Positions 33,826 to 45,192 of a stretch of 64,000 nucleotides of DNA are shown one piece after another (positions within the stretch are counted from its first letter, which is position 1; each line of letters opens with the position of its first letter). Both the position numbers and the translations under genes were made by a program. Below the pieces are notes generated by a model. The model had not been told where the DNA came from, searched no databases, and worked only from the letters and a program-made list of their open reading frames with translations. The DNA is from Microdochium bolleyi (lineage: Eukaryota; Ascomycota; Sordariomycetes; Xylariales; Microdochiaceae), in NCBI GenBank assembly GCA_001566295.1, contig KQ964256.1, forward strand, positions 310,001 through 374,000, read 5' to 3'.

Positions 33826-35661
33826 ATGGCTAGCTACGGTGCCGTCCCGACCTCCTCCGGGCCCAGCGCCGCACAGCATCACGATGCCGCCCCGAACGTC
33901 AGCGGCGCTGGGCCAGTCGCGCCCGGCGACGAGGACGAGGACCTGGCCGATGAGCCGCGCTCGTGGAGGACGGACCTCAAGGCGTTCTATGAGCGCAATT
34001 TTGGCCTCTTCCTTGTCTTCCTCGCGCAGTCCTTTGGCTCTGTGGTAAGCCCAGCACGAAAAACCCTCTTCCTTGCCTGTTTCATCCCCTACCCTCACAC
34101 GCGCCCTTCCAAGAAATATTCTTTGACTGACACTGCCGCGCCTTGTAATCACAAAAGATGAGCACCGCCGCCAAGCTGCTCACCTCGGCCGGCGCGGAGA
34201 ACCAGTTCAACGCGCTGCAGATCATCTTTGTGCGCATGCTCGTCACGGCAGTCCTCGGCTCGCTGTACATGTGGTACAAGCAGGTGCCCGACTTCCCCCT
34301 CGGGCCCAAGGGCTGCCGAGGACTGCTCGTGCTGCGCAGTTTCGCCGGGTTCACGGGCTTGTTTGGGCTGTACTGTAAGTGGTCACACATTTTCTGAGCC
34401 CCCTCCGCCTTCTGGCACGTCCTGTTATTGCGGCACTCTGTGGAAACTAACACGTGCTGCTAGACTCATTGTCTATCCTTGAGATCTCCGATGCGGTGGT
34501 CATTACCTTCTTGGTCCCGACTTTCACCGGCCTGGTGTGCTTCATCTGGCTTAGAGTATGTCTTCCATATATTCACTACTGCTTCGCGCAGTCAAGGGGC
34601 CACAGCAACTGACCCCGCCGTCCTAGGAGCCATATACGCCCAAGGAGGCCGCAGCCGGCTTTGTCGCCCTCGCGGGCGTCGTGCTCGTAGCCCGCCCGCC
34701 GTTCCTCTTCGGAAAGAAGGCCACGGAGCCCATAACCCTCACCCAGACTTCGGCGTTCGACGCCGCGTCCCTGACGTGGTACACGGCGAGCGACTTCCTC
34801 ACGGCGACGATCGACGGGACCGCCGGTGCCGCCGTCCCCGGCCCGCACCAGCCGTCCCCGGCGCAGCGCAGCATCGCGGTGCTCGTCGCGATCCTCGGCA
34901 CGCTCGGCGCGGCGGTCGCGTACGCGTGCATCCGCCTCATCGGGAAGCGCGCGCACTCGCTCGTCAGCGTCAACTACTTTGCCGTGATCGCGATGCTGAG
35001 CTCGGCGGCCATCATCCTCGTGCATCCGGACCTGCACTTTGTGTTGCCGAGGGGAGTGCTGCAGTGGTACGTCTGACTACTCTCTTTGGTGTGCCTGTGT
35101 CACATGCGATACATGCATCATGGGGGAGGACAGTGTCGAGTGCTGACTGCGGGGCTTTCTGTTGCATAGGACATTACTCACCATCATCGGCGTGGCCGGC
35201 TTCCTGCTGCAGTTCCTCCTCACCGAGGGCCTGCAGAGGGAGAAGGCTGGCAGAGCTACAAACCTCACTGTGAGCATCTCTCTCTCTATTTCTCTCTTTG
35301 ATCTTTGCCCCCATTTCATGACGGAACCCCTACATCTGTCTTGCAAGAGCTGGGCCTGGCGCTAACCGGTCTCTTTGCAAACGAAAAGTACCTGCAGCTC
35401 GTCTTTGCGCTGGCTGTCGAGCGCGTCATCTGGGGCACCACGCCGCCGCCTATCAGCCTGGCGGGCAGCGTGCTCATCATCGCCGCCGCGATCTGGATCA
35501 GTCTGCAGAAGAACAACGCGGCTCCGGCGGCAGAGCCCAAGACGAGCGGTGGAAGAAGGGTCGATGAGGCTCAGTCGCAGCACGATGGCGGGGCGACGAG
35601 AGTGGTTGTGGATGAAGAGACTGCCCTCCTCGGCCCGGGCGGGGCGGACAACAGCAGGTAG
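33826..35661 (+). CDS. EamA/DMT-superfamily membrane transporter (SLC35G-like)
   Basis: Six exons, 33826-34044, 34158-34374, 34464-34555, 34627-35066, 35170-35269 and 35389-35661, all with in-frame joints, give 446 residues. About 65 soluble residues precede ten hydrophobic segments, in two EamA repeats. Family-like motifs include EISDAVVITFLVPTFTGLV after the fourth helix, EPYTPKEAAAGFVALAGVVLV at the next and YLQLVFALAVERVIWGT in the last exon. Members move nucleotide sugars, drugs or other small solutes; the substrate is unknown. The C-terminus is a hydrophilic tail (ETALLGPGG). It has more introns than any other gene here, so the middle joints are worth confirming. Confidence 0.85.
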
Positions 35662-36427
35662 TGGAAAGGTTGTTCATTCGACCGGATGAATTGGAGACCA
35701 CATCAGTCGCGAGAATGAAACATGGCTTGTGGTCGGTCATTTCCAAGGCCAGCATCTAGACAATTGAGAGTCTTGGTAACTTTCCCCCGTGACTTGGACA
35801 GGACTTGCTGTATCGAAGAGGGGGAAAACGCGGGGAACAATGCAATGGCACTCGAGAGATGGAGATACCGACAGTCGACCGAGAAAATGCCGTTGGGGTT
35901 CTTCATGAAATGAGGGTGTCGAGACCCTGTGTTGTCGTTGTGAGGACCGCAGTCAGATCTGTCACAGTGGGGGTTACAGTGGTATGGGATGGCGCCGACA
36001 GCTTGGGCCAGCGAGAAACCCCACCTCAGAGCAGAGCTCGATCGTGTGATTGTACTGTACGGCAATGACGTCGATCATGCCCACGAATCACGATAGCTGC
36101 CCCCAATTGCCGGGCCGCACGGTGTCGAGCAATTGAGTTATCGCCGGCTATCGATTCGCCGGCGCCGCATTCGCCCTGGTCAAAGTTGCGCAGCCGAGCT
36201 CAACAAATCACCACTTGCCGGTCTCGGTGCATTCTGAAGTTCGTGCGACTGGCTGTGACTCGACCGGATCGACCATTTGTTGGAGGCTGGCTGCTCGGCT
36301 TCTCCTGCTCCCCCCACGCCGCATACTGTAGCAAAACCCTTCCCCCATCGTTCCTGCAGCTTGTCAGAGGTTGTCCTCCCCACCGTCACACCAATCGTGG
36401 GACCCCCAAGCTCGTGACCCCTTCCCA
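35662..36427. other. spacer and carbonic anhydrase promoter
   Basis: No gene is seen. It contains GCCGGC palindromes at about 36143-36163 and a pyrimidine-rich leader (36300-36427). Confidence 0.45.
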
Positions 36428-37348
36428 ATGCCTCCCCTCTCCTCCTCCTCCGCGTCATCCCTTCTCCGCGGCTGCTCTCTCCTCTCGTCCGCCTCCCGGC
36501 ACGCTGCTGCCAGATCCTCGGCCTCTCCCCTGCGAGCCTCCATCTCCCGCTTAAACACCACTGCTCCCCGATACTGCTCCTCGCACTCCTCCTCGTCTTC
36601 TTCTTCCTCCTCCTCGCCGTCCGCCTCCACACCCACGAGTAACCTCAACACCACCCGCAACTACTCCTTCAGCGCCGCCAACATGTCGGGCCAGGATATC
36701 GACAAGTACCTCAAGCACTCGCACGACAAGGTCTTCGAGTACAACAAGAAATGGGCGGCCGACAAGGCCAAGGAGAACCCGGTGTATTTCTCCCAGCTCT
36801 CCGCCGGGCAGACCCCGGAGTACCTCTACATTGGCTGCAGCGACTCGCGCATCCCCTTTGAGCAGATCTCGGGCCTGCAGCCCGGCGAGGCCTTCATCCA
36901 CCGCAACATTGCCAACCTCGTCGTCAACGCCGACCTCAACGTCATGTCCGTCATTGAGTACGCCGTGTGCCACCTCGAGGTCAAGCACATTGTCGTCTGC
37001 GGGCACTACGGCTGCGGCGGTGTCAAGGCCGCCATGACGCCCAAGGACCTCGGCCTGCTGAACCCGTGGCTGCGCAACATCCGCGACGTCTACCGGCTCC
37101 ACGAGAAGGAGCTCGACACCATCAACGACACCAGCGCGCGCTACGACCGCCTCGTCGAGCTCTCGGTTCTCGAGCAGTGCCGCAACGTCATCAAGACGGC
37201 CGCCGTCCAGCAGAGCTATGCCAACAAGAAGTTCCCCATCGTCCACGGCTGGGTCTTCAACTTTGAGAACGGCCTCATCAAGGACCTTAAGATTGACTTC
37301 GAGGGCCTGCTCCACGACATCCAGAAGATCTACAACCTGACCGAGTAA
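36428..37348 (+). CDS. beta-class carbonic anhydrase, probably mitochondrial with a cytosolic form
   Basis: A single exon of 306 residues that interconverts CO2 and bicarbonate. Zinc ligands are visible: Cys137 with Asp139/Arg141 in IGCSDSR, and His193 and Cys196 in CGHYGCGG. The first 85 residues are Ser/Arg/Ala-rich, without acidic residues, and read as a mitochondrial presequence. A second ATG at codon 86 (36683) begins MSGQDIDKYLKHSH, right where the conserved enzyme starts, so initiation there would give a cytosolic enzyme of 221 residues. Fungal beta-carbonic anhydrases exist in both locations. No intron is needed. The first in-frame ATG was taken as start. Confidence 0.95.
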   Translation: MPPLSSSSASSLLRGCSLLSSASRHAAARSSASPLRASISRLNTTAPRYCSSHSSSSSSSSSSPSASTPTSNLNTTRNYSFSAANMSGQDIDKYLKHSHDKVFEYNKKWAADKAKENPVYFSQLSAGQTPEYLYIGCSDSRIPFEQISGLQPGEAFIHRNIANLVVNADLNVMSVIEYAVCHLEVKHIVVCGHYGCGGVKAAMTPKDLGLLNPWLRNIRDVYRLHEKELDTINDTSARYDRLVELSVLEQCRNVIKTAAVQQSYANKKFPIVHGWVFNFENGLIKDLKIDFEGLLHDIQKIYNLTE

Positions 37349-39570
37349 GGTGTACCCGTGTCGAGAGAGTCAAGAGAAGAGCGTATGTCTCGTGTGGGGT
37401 TTATCGTTGTCGGGGATGGCATTGTTGAAGGTCGGCGAGCGAAGGGAACATGTTTTCCGGGTCGAGAAGAAGGCGTTCATGGGGTTCAAGGGGTCGAAAG
37501 AAAAGAGACGGTGCAACAAATAATTGCTAGCATAGTTGGAAGAGCTCGAAGAGGTGACAGATTGCCAGACCAATGATTACCAAGGACCTGTGCTGTGTAT
37601 GTTCAAGCCCATCTCGAGATCTGCAATCTGCCGTCGCAAAAAAATCCCCGAGGCCAGGCACCAGATGAAAGACAGGGGACCATCCCTGAAGCGGACCGCT
37701 TAGATCCGAGATCTTGACAGGTTAAATGCGAATCACGGTCACTTGTAAGTCCACGGACGTTGCAGTGGTGGGCCTAGGGTGCTGTAGGAATCGTACGATG
37801 ATTTTCGGGCCGGACAGACCCCTGGGACTGGGTGTGTGCACTGGCCTCGAGTGGGAGGGTTGCTTGCTGGTGGGATAAGTGGGTTCCAACAATCAGGTGT
37901 CAAGCCATTAAGAATATCTTGGACCCCAATCCCAGCGGACGAAAGCAAACAACCGTGATTGATCGTCGTATCAATCATTCCAAGGAGCACGCAAGTGAGC
38001 TTCGGGACAGTTCGCGAAGGTTGTGACCGACCAAGGGAACCCTGCTGCATGACCCAGTGGATGACCGCGGATGGCTCGGAACGAGCCCGTGTGCAGACGG
38101 CTCAATGTAGATGGACAGGCGGTAAGACCGGACCTTTCCCTGTTGATTGACCCATTCTTGGGTTGCACTTGAAGATAAGAACTTTGTGCTCTTTCAGAGC
38201 GTTCGCTGCGTCGCCAGGATCGCCAAGGGTGACTGAGCTGGCACCGGACGGGATGGTGTGCCTTTTCATTCTCGTGGACTGGAACAGAGAAGTGAGTCTC
38301 TTTCGCTGCACGTACAGACAAGAACGAGATGGCTTCTCTCGCTCTTCAATTGCCTCGGGGTTGCATGCTTCGGCAGTGATGAGGTGGTGATGATGACGAG
38401 GCCAACCTGTCACGAACCCCCCCATGCACCCTCCTATCGGACACGGCACGGATTGCCCGAGATCCAGCCACATCGTGCAGCAGTGGGCAGTTTTCCAAGT
38501 GCACAGCGCAGGCAGGCAAGCAGGCAGACTAGCCCACTCACCCCCCAAGATGCTAGCGCCCGCTAGACCGTCCGCCAACGCGGTCTCCCATAAGGGTACC
38601 TGAACCTAAAGGACCGGCGCTGCCCAGAGCCACTTGCAGGCTCTTTGGACAACCACATTGTGCGAGCCTCACCTGGGCTAACGTGTTTCGCTCACCTGTT
38701 GAACACACGCCATCTGCGTGGGTCGAGCTGCCAAGCGGCGTAGGTGCTGAACCGAGTACACGTCTGCCACGAACCCGGTCTGGGCGGACCGCCGCCTGCC
38801 GTGTTCTCGCGCGTGCCAAAGCGCCGAACCGGCCCGCCTGGGCGCTGCAGACAAGACATGCAGCTCTTCAATATTTCCCCTGGGACGCTCGTGTCAGCCG
38901 CTGCTTCCACGGCCGGCCCCACGGCCAAGGCTTGAGCTGGCCTTCGAGACTGCCCTTTTCGAGACTCCGCCGAGACCGTCCGGTCGGTCGAGGCTTCCTG
39001 CCGCGCGCCCTGAGGCCCTTTTCTTTTTGTCTTGTCCGTGCTTGGGCTTGGGCTGGACACTCAGCCGCGTGTCCGCCGTGTCTCTCTTATCTTCTCAGCC
39101 GCATCCACCACAATCGAGTCTGGGCTGGTCGGGGCGAGGCCATTGTTCACTTTTGGATCTTGTCTGCCACTGCATTCTTGCTGTTCAGTACATACTAGTT
39201 CTTCTCATCCCCTCTTCACCCCCAACTTTTCTTGAGATCGCCATCGTCGGCCTCGAGACCGACTCCCGCACTCCAGCTCAAGCTACGACTCCGGCACCCG
39301 AGCATCGACACAGCGAGCGACGACGTATACAAGTGGCTCATCTTGAGATCACGAACCGGCCTCAGTTTTGTGAGACACGACTTGCGGCTCAAGCCTGGCG
39401 GTTGGTGGGGACGCTATCTACCCGGATTCGCGCAGGGATCTGGACCTCCATCACGATTAAGCACGACGTAAAACCTCAGTGGTGGAAAGTAGCAAAAGTC
39501 GACAGTAAGGAATCAATCGAAGCAGAGCACCGCGTGTCATAATCAGTTGTCCAACGTCACAACAACGGCC
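37349..39570. other. 2.2-kb intergenic region
   Basis: No supportable gene. A frame at 39027-39542 runs close to the GH128 start but has no domain and probably lies in its leader. The last 350 bases are pyrimidine-rich. Confidence 0.45.
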
Positions 39571-40673
39571 ATGTTTTCCTCTTCGATATCAGCAGCCTTG
39601 CTGCTGGCTACGGCCCTCAACACGCACGGCACAGCAGCGCAGACGTCATCGCCAAAACGCGGCCTCGTGTACGTCCCTGTCGGCCCAGCACACGACGACG
39701 ACAACTGGGACCGAGCGGGGTCGCCGCTCACCTGGTACTACAACTACAAGTACGAGCCATCTTCCGTGTACGCCGACAAGACGCAGGAGCAGTTCGAGTT
39801 TGTGCCCATGCTGTGGGGGCCCACCGCCGGCACCGAGTTCTACGACTCGGTCACGGCGCAGATCAAGGCTGGGCGCAACATCACACGGGTGCTGGGGTTC
39901 AACGAGCCGGATGGGCCGACACAGTACGGCGGCAGCAACATGCTTCCCTCGCTCGCCGCGCAGGTCTGGGTAAAAAATATCGAGCCTCTCGGGAAGCTGG
40001 GCATCAAGCTGGGTCTCCCTGGAACCACAGGCGGCTGGGGCGGTGTCCCGTGGCTCAACCAGTTCTTGGGCAACTGCTCCGAGATCCTGAGCAAAGACTC
40101 TTCGACGAAGAAGAATTGCACGTACGACTTTGTCAATATCCACTGGTACGGCAACTTCGAGGGTCTGGCTAGCCATCTGGGCACGTATGCTGCTGCGTAA
40201 GTATTCCTGCCGGTGGTGGTCCATTGATTTGTCGACGTCCCGTGCTGATCCGAGACCTGAAAACTTACAGCTTTCCCAATGTCACACAGTGGGTGACGGA
40301 GTACGCCCTCGATCACTCGGACCTTCGGTCGACACAGCAGTTCTTCAACATGTCGATGGAGTATTTTGACCGCCTCGACTCGGTGGCACGGTACTCGTAC
40401 TTTGGCAGCTTCCGCTCCCAGTACAGCAATGTCGGCCCCAACGTCGCGATGCTCAACAACGACGGCAACCTGACGGACATTGGATCGTGGTACCTCGGAG
40501 GCCGTGCGACGGGCATCGACCCGCAGTCCGGGACGAAGGTTAACTTCGCGTCCCGGCCAGTAGGATCGTCGCTTCTCGCGGCCATTGCTGCAGGATTCTC
40601 GTTCTGGGTCAGTTCCGGTTGCTGTGGTTCTGTGGGAGGCAACATTGCTGGGAGGAGGGCTTCTCGCGTGTGA
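39571..40673 (+). CDS. secreted GH128-type glucanase (Asl1-like)
   Basis: Exons 39571-40196 and about 40271-40673 (GTAAGT donor, CAG acceptor; the joint adds one base) give 342 residues. Residues 1-22 are a signal peptide ending near THGTAAQ. The Asl1-like glycosyl-hydrolase domain begins KRGLVYVPVGPAHDDDNWD. Catalytic acids fit the GH128 pattern: Glu112 in LGFNEPDG and Glu219 in WVTEYAL. Relatives cleave beta-1,3-glucan in fungal walls, so wall remodelling is the likely role. The C-terminus is odd: after VGSSLLAAIAAGFSFWVSS, a hydrophobic stretch, it continues with GCCGSVGGNIAGRRASRV, which looks neither like a GPI tail nor a membrane anchor. The start is the first ATG; an upstream TTG in frame is ignored. 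Confidence 0.85.
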
Positions 40674-40773
40674 GGTCGGATCACCACACTTTGTACGCAG
40701 GTACGGAGAAGGGCACTCAATTTGTCATGACTGCTTTGAACGGCGGCGTAGTTTGGGCGTTTTGGGTACTCGG

Positions 40774-40779
40774 CCGAGG
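40774..40779. promoter_or_regulatory. CCGAGG (fatty-acid response element-like)
   Basis: Match to the CCTCGG/CCGAGG core bound by FarA/FarB- and Ctf1-type zinc-cluster activators of fatty-acid use genes, 1.2 kb upstream of the thiolase. Could be chance. Confidence 0.2.
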
Positions 40780-41552
40780 CTCCGGCAATAACTAGAAATA
40801 GACTTCAGAGCGTTTCGGGGGTATTAATGAAGACACCAGCCGGTTCGGCAATATCATAATCATTCGAACGAGCTCGGGAGACTCCGTACAATACATTCCC
40901 CTTATTGTGGAGAGTGGTCGGGCGTCCCGGCGAGTTACTGGCACATTGGGCACGAACCCCGACATTTTCACCGCGCTTGTTGGGGTCGGTCCCGCAGAGA
41001 GGCCGGTCACCAGGCACAACGCGCGGGGGATCTGGGGTCGGTCAACTCCGTCGTCCACAGATCCTCTGCTGCTCCCCGCAGGCGACAGCCACGGGAACCA
41101 TTGTTGGATGATGCCCGGAGCGGATCCGCGGATTATGCTGGTGGATATGGGGGCCAAAGGTCTGGGTGGGAAGGTCTTGGTGGTCGGTATGGAGAAAAGA
41201 GCGGAACTGCATTCCGCCTCGCGCCTCAGCGTCGGAGGGCCCGAAGTCTCACGAGAATGTGGGGAAGGGGGAGGACGGCATCTGGTTCATTGACACCGCA
41301 CGGCAACCTGATTGCCAAGCAACAGACAACCGGATGGATGAGTGCACAAGGGTATTGTGCCAGTAGCCGATGATGCCCCCAGATGACAAACCAAGCTGGT
41401 GCCGTGGCAATCATGGTTTGGCCTGGAGCAGGTGGCCAATTCCATCAGGGACTTTGCTGCGTGACCCCAGAAAACATTCGATGCGGAGTGCGGCAGTGGG
41501 GAGAAAAGTAGGGCCTGCGACGCGAAACAGCCGGGGGCGCAGTGGCCTGTCG

Positions 41553-41558
41553 CCGAGG
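41553..41558. promoter_or_regulatory. CCGAGG (fatty-acid response element-like)
   Basis: Second hexamer, 428 bases upstream of the thiolase ATG. Its closeness to the site at 41660 and to a beta-oxidation gene raises its likelihood. Confidence 0.35.
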
Positions 41559-41659
41559 CGGTCGCCTCCAAAAGCGAAAAGCCGCTAGAGCGTGGCCGGC
41601 CTTAGCGCGGATGCTGCTGAGCTCAGCGTGGCCGGCGGGTGGTTTGGGGTAGCGAAATG

Positions 41660-41665
41660 CCTCGG
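41660..41665. promoter_or_regulatory. CCTCGG (fatty-acid response element-like)
   Basis: Third hexamer, 321 bases upstream of the thiolase ATG and in the opposite orientation to the one at 41553. Confidence 0.35.
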
Positions 41666-41985
41666 CAGAGAGGTCTGGTGGCAGGCAGTGGGGCGGCAAA
41701 GGCACGCAGCAGGTGCCACTGGGAGCCCGCCGGCAGCGGCTTCGCGCGGGAGATGGGGGCGGCAAGCTCCCCCTCGCCGGGCCCTTTAACTCTGCCCGTT
41801 ACTCCAACACGGCACGACACCTTCCTTCTCTTTTCCCACTTCCCACCCCCCAACCTGCCATCTCTCTCTGTCACTGAAGGATCCACGGCTACAACGACGA
41901 CAACGCTGACGACGATCACGAGGCACGGAGCAGCACAACACACACACACACCCACCCCTTAGACCTCCTCACCAACACCGTCGCC

Positions 41986-43320
41986 ATGGCTGTCGAACGG
42001 GTCACCTCGCTGCTCAAGCACATCACCCCCGGCTCCTCGCTGAGCCACATGTAAGCCGTCACTCTTTTTCTTGCCTGTTCTTCCTCCGTTGCGTCCTGTG
42101 CACCAGCAACTGACTTGCCCGTGTCTCGCAACAGCACCACCAAGAACCCTGATGACATTGTCATCACGACCGCCATCCGGACGCCCCTCGGCAAGGGTGG
42201 CAAGGGCGGCTTCAAGGACACCACTGTCGAGTACCTCATCATGGCCACCCTTGAGGCCACCCGCGAGCGCATGGGCTTCGACCCGGCCCTCGTCGAGGAC
42301 ATCACCTTTGGCAACGTCTCGGACGCAAAGGCCGCCTACAAGACCCGCGCCGCCGCCCTCGCCGCCGGCTTCCCTAACACCGCCGGTGCCAACAGCGTAA
42401 ACCGCTTCTGCGCCTCCGGCCTCAAGTCCGTCGCCGATATTGCCCACAGCATCGCCAACGGCTCCATCGAGATCGGCATCGCCGGCGGCGTCGAGTCCAT
42501 GACCATCGGCGGCGACAAGCTCGATGCCCCCTTTGACGAGAGCGTCACCTCCAAGTCCCAGGAGGCCGTCGACTGCATGCAGCCCATGGGCTGGACCAGC
42601 GAGAACGTCGGCAAGGACTTTGGCCTCACCCGCCAGCAGGTTGACGAGTTCTCCGCCGAGTCCTTCCGCCGCGCCGAGGCTGCCCAGAAGGCCGGCTGGA
42701 CCGTCGACGAGATCGCCCCCATCACCACTAAGGTCAAGGGCCCCGACGGCGAGCTCAAGGAGGTCACTCTCACCCGCGATGAGGGCATCCGGCCCGGCAC
42801 CACCCCCGAGGGCCTCGGCAAGATCCGCTCCGCGTTCCCCCAGTGGGGCAACATCACCACCGGCGGCAACGCCAGCCAGGTCACCGACGGCGCCGCCGCC
42901 GTCGTCCTCATGAAGCGCTCGCGCGCCATCCAGCTCGGCCTGCCCGTCATGGCCAAGTACGTCGGCTCCACCATCGCCGGCCTCGCCCCACGCATCATGG
43001 GCATCGGCCCCACCGTCGCCATCCCCAAGCTGCTCGGCAAGTACGGCCTCACCATCGAGGACATCGACGTCGTCGAGGTCAACGAGGCCTTTGGCACCAT
43101 GGCCGTCTACACCAGGGACTTCCTCAAGATCCCCTCCGAGAAGATGAACCCCCGCGGCGGCGCCATCGCGCTCGGCCACCCCCTCGGCGCCACCGGCACC
43201 CGCCAGATCGTCACCGGTCTCAGCGAGCTGCGCCGCACCAAGAAGAAGATCCTGCTCACGAGCATGTGCATCGGCACCGGCCAGGGCATGGCTGGCCTGT
43301 TTGTCAACGAGCAGTTGTAA
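41986..43320 (+). CDS. POT1: peroxisomal 3-ketoacyl-CoA thiolase
   Basis: Exons 41986-42050 and 42135-43320 (84-base intron, GTAAGC donor, CAG acceptor) give 416 residues. It cleaves 3-ketoacyl-CoA with CoA, the last step of beta-oxidation. The thiolase residues are present: Cys114 in NRFCASGLKS, His370 in GHPLGATGTRQ and Cys400 in CIGTGQGMAG. Residues 5-13 read RVTSLLKHI, a type-2 peroxisomal signal (R-V-x5-H-I), placing it in peroxisomes. The first exon encodes little beyond this signal. The start ATG has a CCATGG context. Nearby CCTCGG hexamers fit fatty-acid induction. Yeast POT1 and fungal kat1 are the expected orthologues. Confidence 0.95.
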
Positions 43321-43706
43321 AAAAATAGATCAGAGAGAGCATGGTGTTTGTGTGAGATGATTCGAATTTCTTGTTTTTGATATACATATTCAGGGATAAG
43401 CGAGTGTTGGGCAATTCATGCGGGCACAAGATAACAGCAAAAAATGAAAATATGAATTATAATGATGATCGAAACTCATGTATCTTTCGCTCGGCTGGCA
43501 CGTCTTTTCTCTCTTTCCCGCGTCGAGTGAAGTGCTGTGCTATGCTACAAGTGATGGTTGAAACTGGAGCATCGAAGTGTTGTATTGTATGCTTCTATTG
43601 GCACCAATGTCAAGTGCGAGATCGCACGCCACCGGACTCTTCCTCATAACGAGTCTTGATTAACAACATGTAATCTACCATTCGAAACATCAAAAAATCT
43701 CTTTCA

Positions 43707-43738
43707 ACAGCTTCTATCTCTCTCTCCCTCTCTCTCTT
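43707..43738. repeat. CT microsatellite
   Basis: A mostly CT dinucleotide run with a few CCT interruptions. Confidence 0.7.
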
Positions 43739-44862
43739 CCTCGCACAAAACAACGTGGGCTAGTTGCACAGGTATATCGTCTCCAGAGAACTTCAAGATG
43801 GTGTGAGAGACTCTTTGCTTATGGGAAAATTCGAATTTAGAAAAGAGAGAAGAAAAGAAAAAAAGGTTGCGAAGTAGACTGGAGCACGGATAACAGAAGC
43901 CCAGATCGGCGGGCAGCGTGGGGGACGCATATCACTGTGCTCCGCGCGCGCATGCAGGCAAGATCGCGCTCAGATGGATAGTTCGAGCTCCTCACCCGTT
44001 CCTGGAGTCAAGAGTGCAGAGTTCATGGACGCGGACCCCTTCTGGGTGCTTACCGCGGCGCTTTGTTAAGCCGTACTCTTGGGCGCGAGCTCGACCTGCC
44101 CTCCGTCCGGCCGGATTGACACCTGACTCACAAACCTTACCGGATGGCCCAGATACTTGGGTCAGTGTGGGGTGAATGGGAAGGCCGGGAGGGCCCAGTG
44201 GCCAGGGCTGTGGAGGGGAAGTCAAATAATTCCGTGATGTTCGAGGTGTCAGTGATACCACGGCCAGTCGTTGCGCACCGCACGGGTCTGGGTCCAGTGA
44301 ACTGCCGCATCTGTTGCACCTCCTGCGTCCGCTGCCTTGTGCCAGACTGACTGCCTGACTTAATGAGACCCGTCTGTATGTCCCGCTTTCCCTTGTGCAT
44401 TAGCAGGACTATATTGAACGCTGCGCCATTGTGTGTGCTATCCAGCGGCTGCCGTGGATGCCAGGACACTAGGAAGTGGAGACTGAGGGCATCTCCGGCA
44501 TTTCCAAGGCCAGGTCGACTTCAGGGGCTGTGCTACCACGAGGCGACTACACATGGCCACAGCTGGGTCCGTCCCACCGTTTGATATCTTGATTTCTGCG
44601 CTTCTCTCGGATGGAACGTAGAGCCGTAAAGGAGCTGGATATAACCCATCTAGGTGAAGAGCTCTGGGGGAAGAGGGACTAGTGTAGATACGTATCGAGG
44701 GTATATGATGCTTATGAATGGCGTTGGCCCCCTTCCAGGCAGCATCGTGGCAACTTTGATCTGCTATTTCGCTTCGTATTTATGTATTGCGGTGTTTTTA
44801 CACTGACCTGTTACTTGTGAAGTCGCCAGGCTCGCCGCCATGTCGCCGTGCTTCTGTGGATA

Positions 44863-44895
44863 TCGTCGTCGTCTTCGTCGTCGTCGTCCTCGTCC
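44863..44895. repeat. TCG trinucleotide microsatellite
   Basis: About ten TCG units with two interruptions (CTTCG, CCTCG). Confidence 0.7.
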
Positions 44896-45192
44896 TTGCA
44901 GCCAGAGTCGCCCACGATCTCCCTCGTCCTGGCTCGCCTCGACGAGCTCTCCCCAGCTAGCACAGGTCTACCAAAAGACGGCTCAACCATAACTCATTCT
45001 CACAAGGAACACCCGAGTGTTTTCAGTCATCAAGCTGTTGTGCTCGAAGCAGAAACGACCACTCCTCCCTTCCACCAACACACACTCCGTCGCTACAGCG
45101 AGCCACATTCTGCTTACATCTGGATCGTAAACCTAGACCCTTTCTCCGATACACCTTTTCCGTCGCCAGTCCCATCGATATGGAGCGTATTT

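Larger units (their letters stand above)
40674..41985. other. thiolase promoter region
   Basis: 1.3 kb of GC-rich flank without a gene. Three copies of the CCTCGG/CCGAGG hexamer are present, annotated separately. A CA repeat lies at 41939-41953, just upstream of the start. Confidence 0.5.

Noticed and set aside
39027..39542. 171-residue plus-strand frame before GH128
   Set aside because: No domain, Ser/Cys-rich, and it ends directly before the GH128 start; more likely leader sequence.
41959..43179. 406-residue open frame on the minus strand
   Set aside because: Antisense shadow of the thiolase exons, Gly/Asp/Val-rich with no motif.
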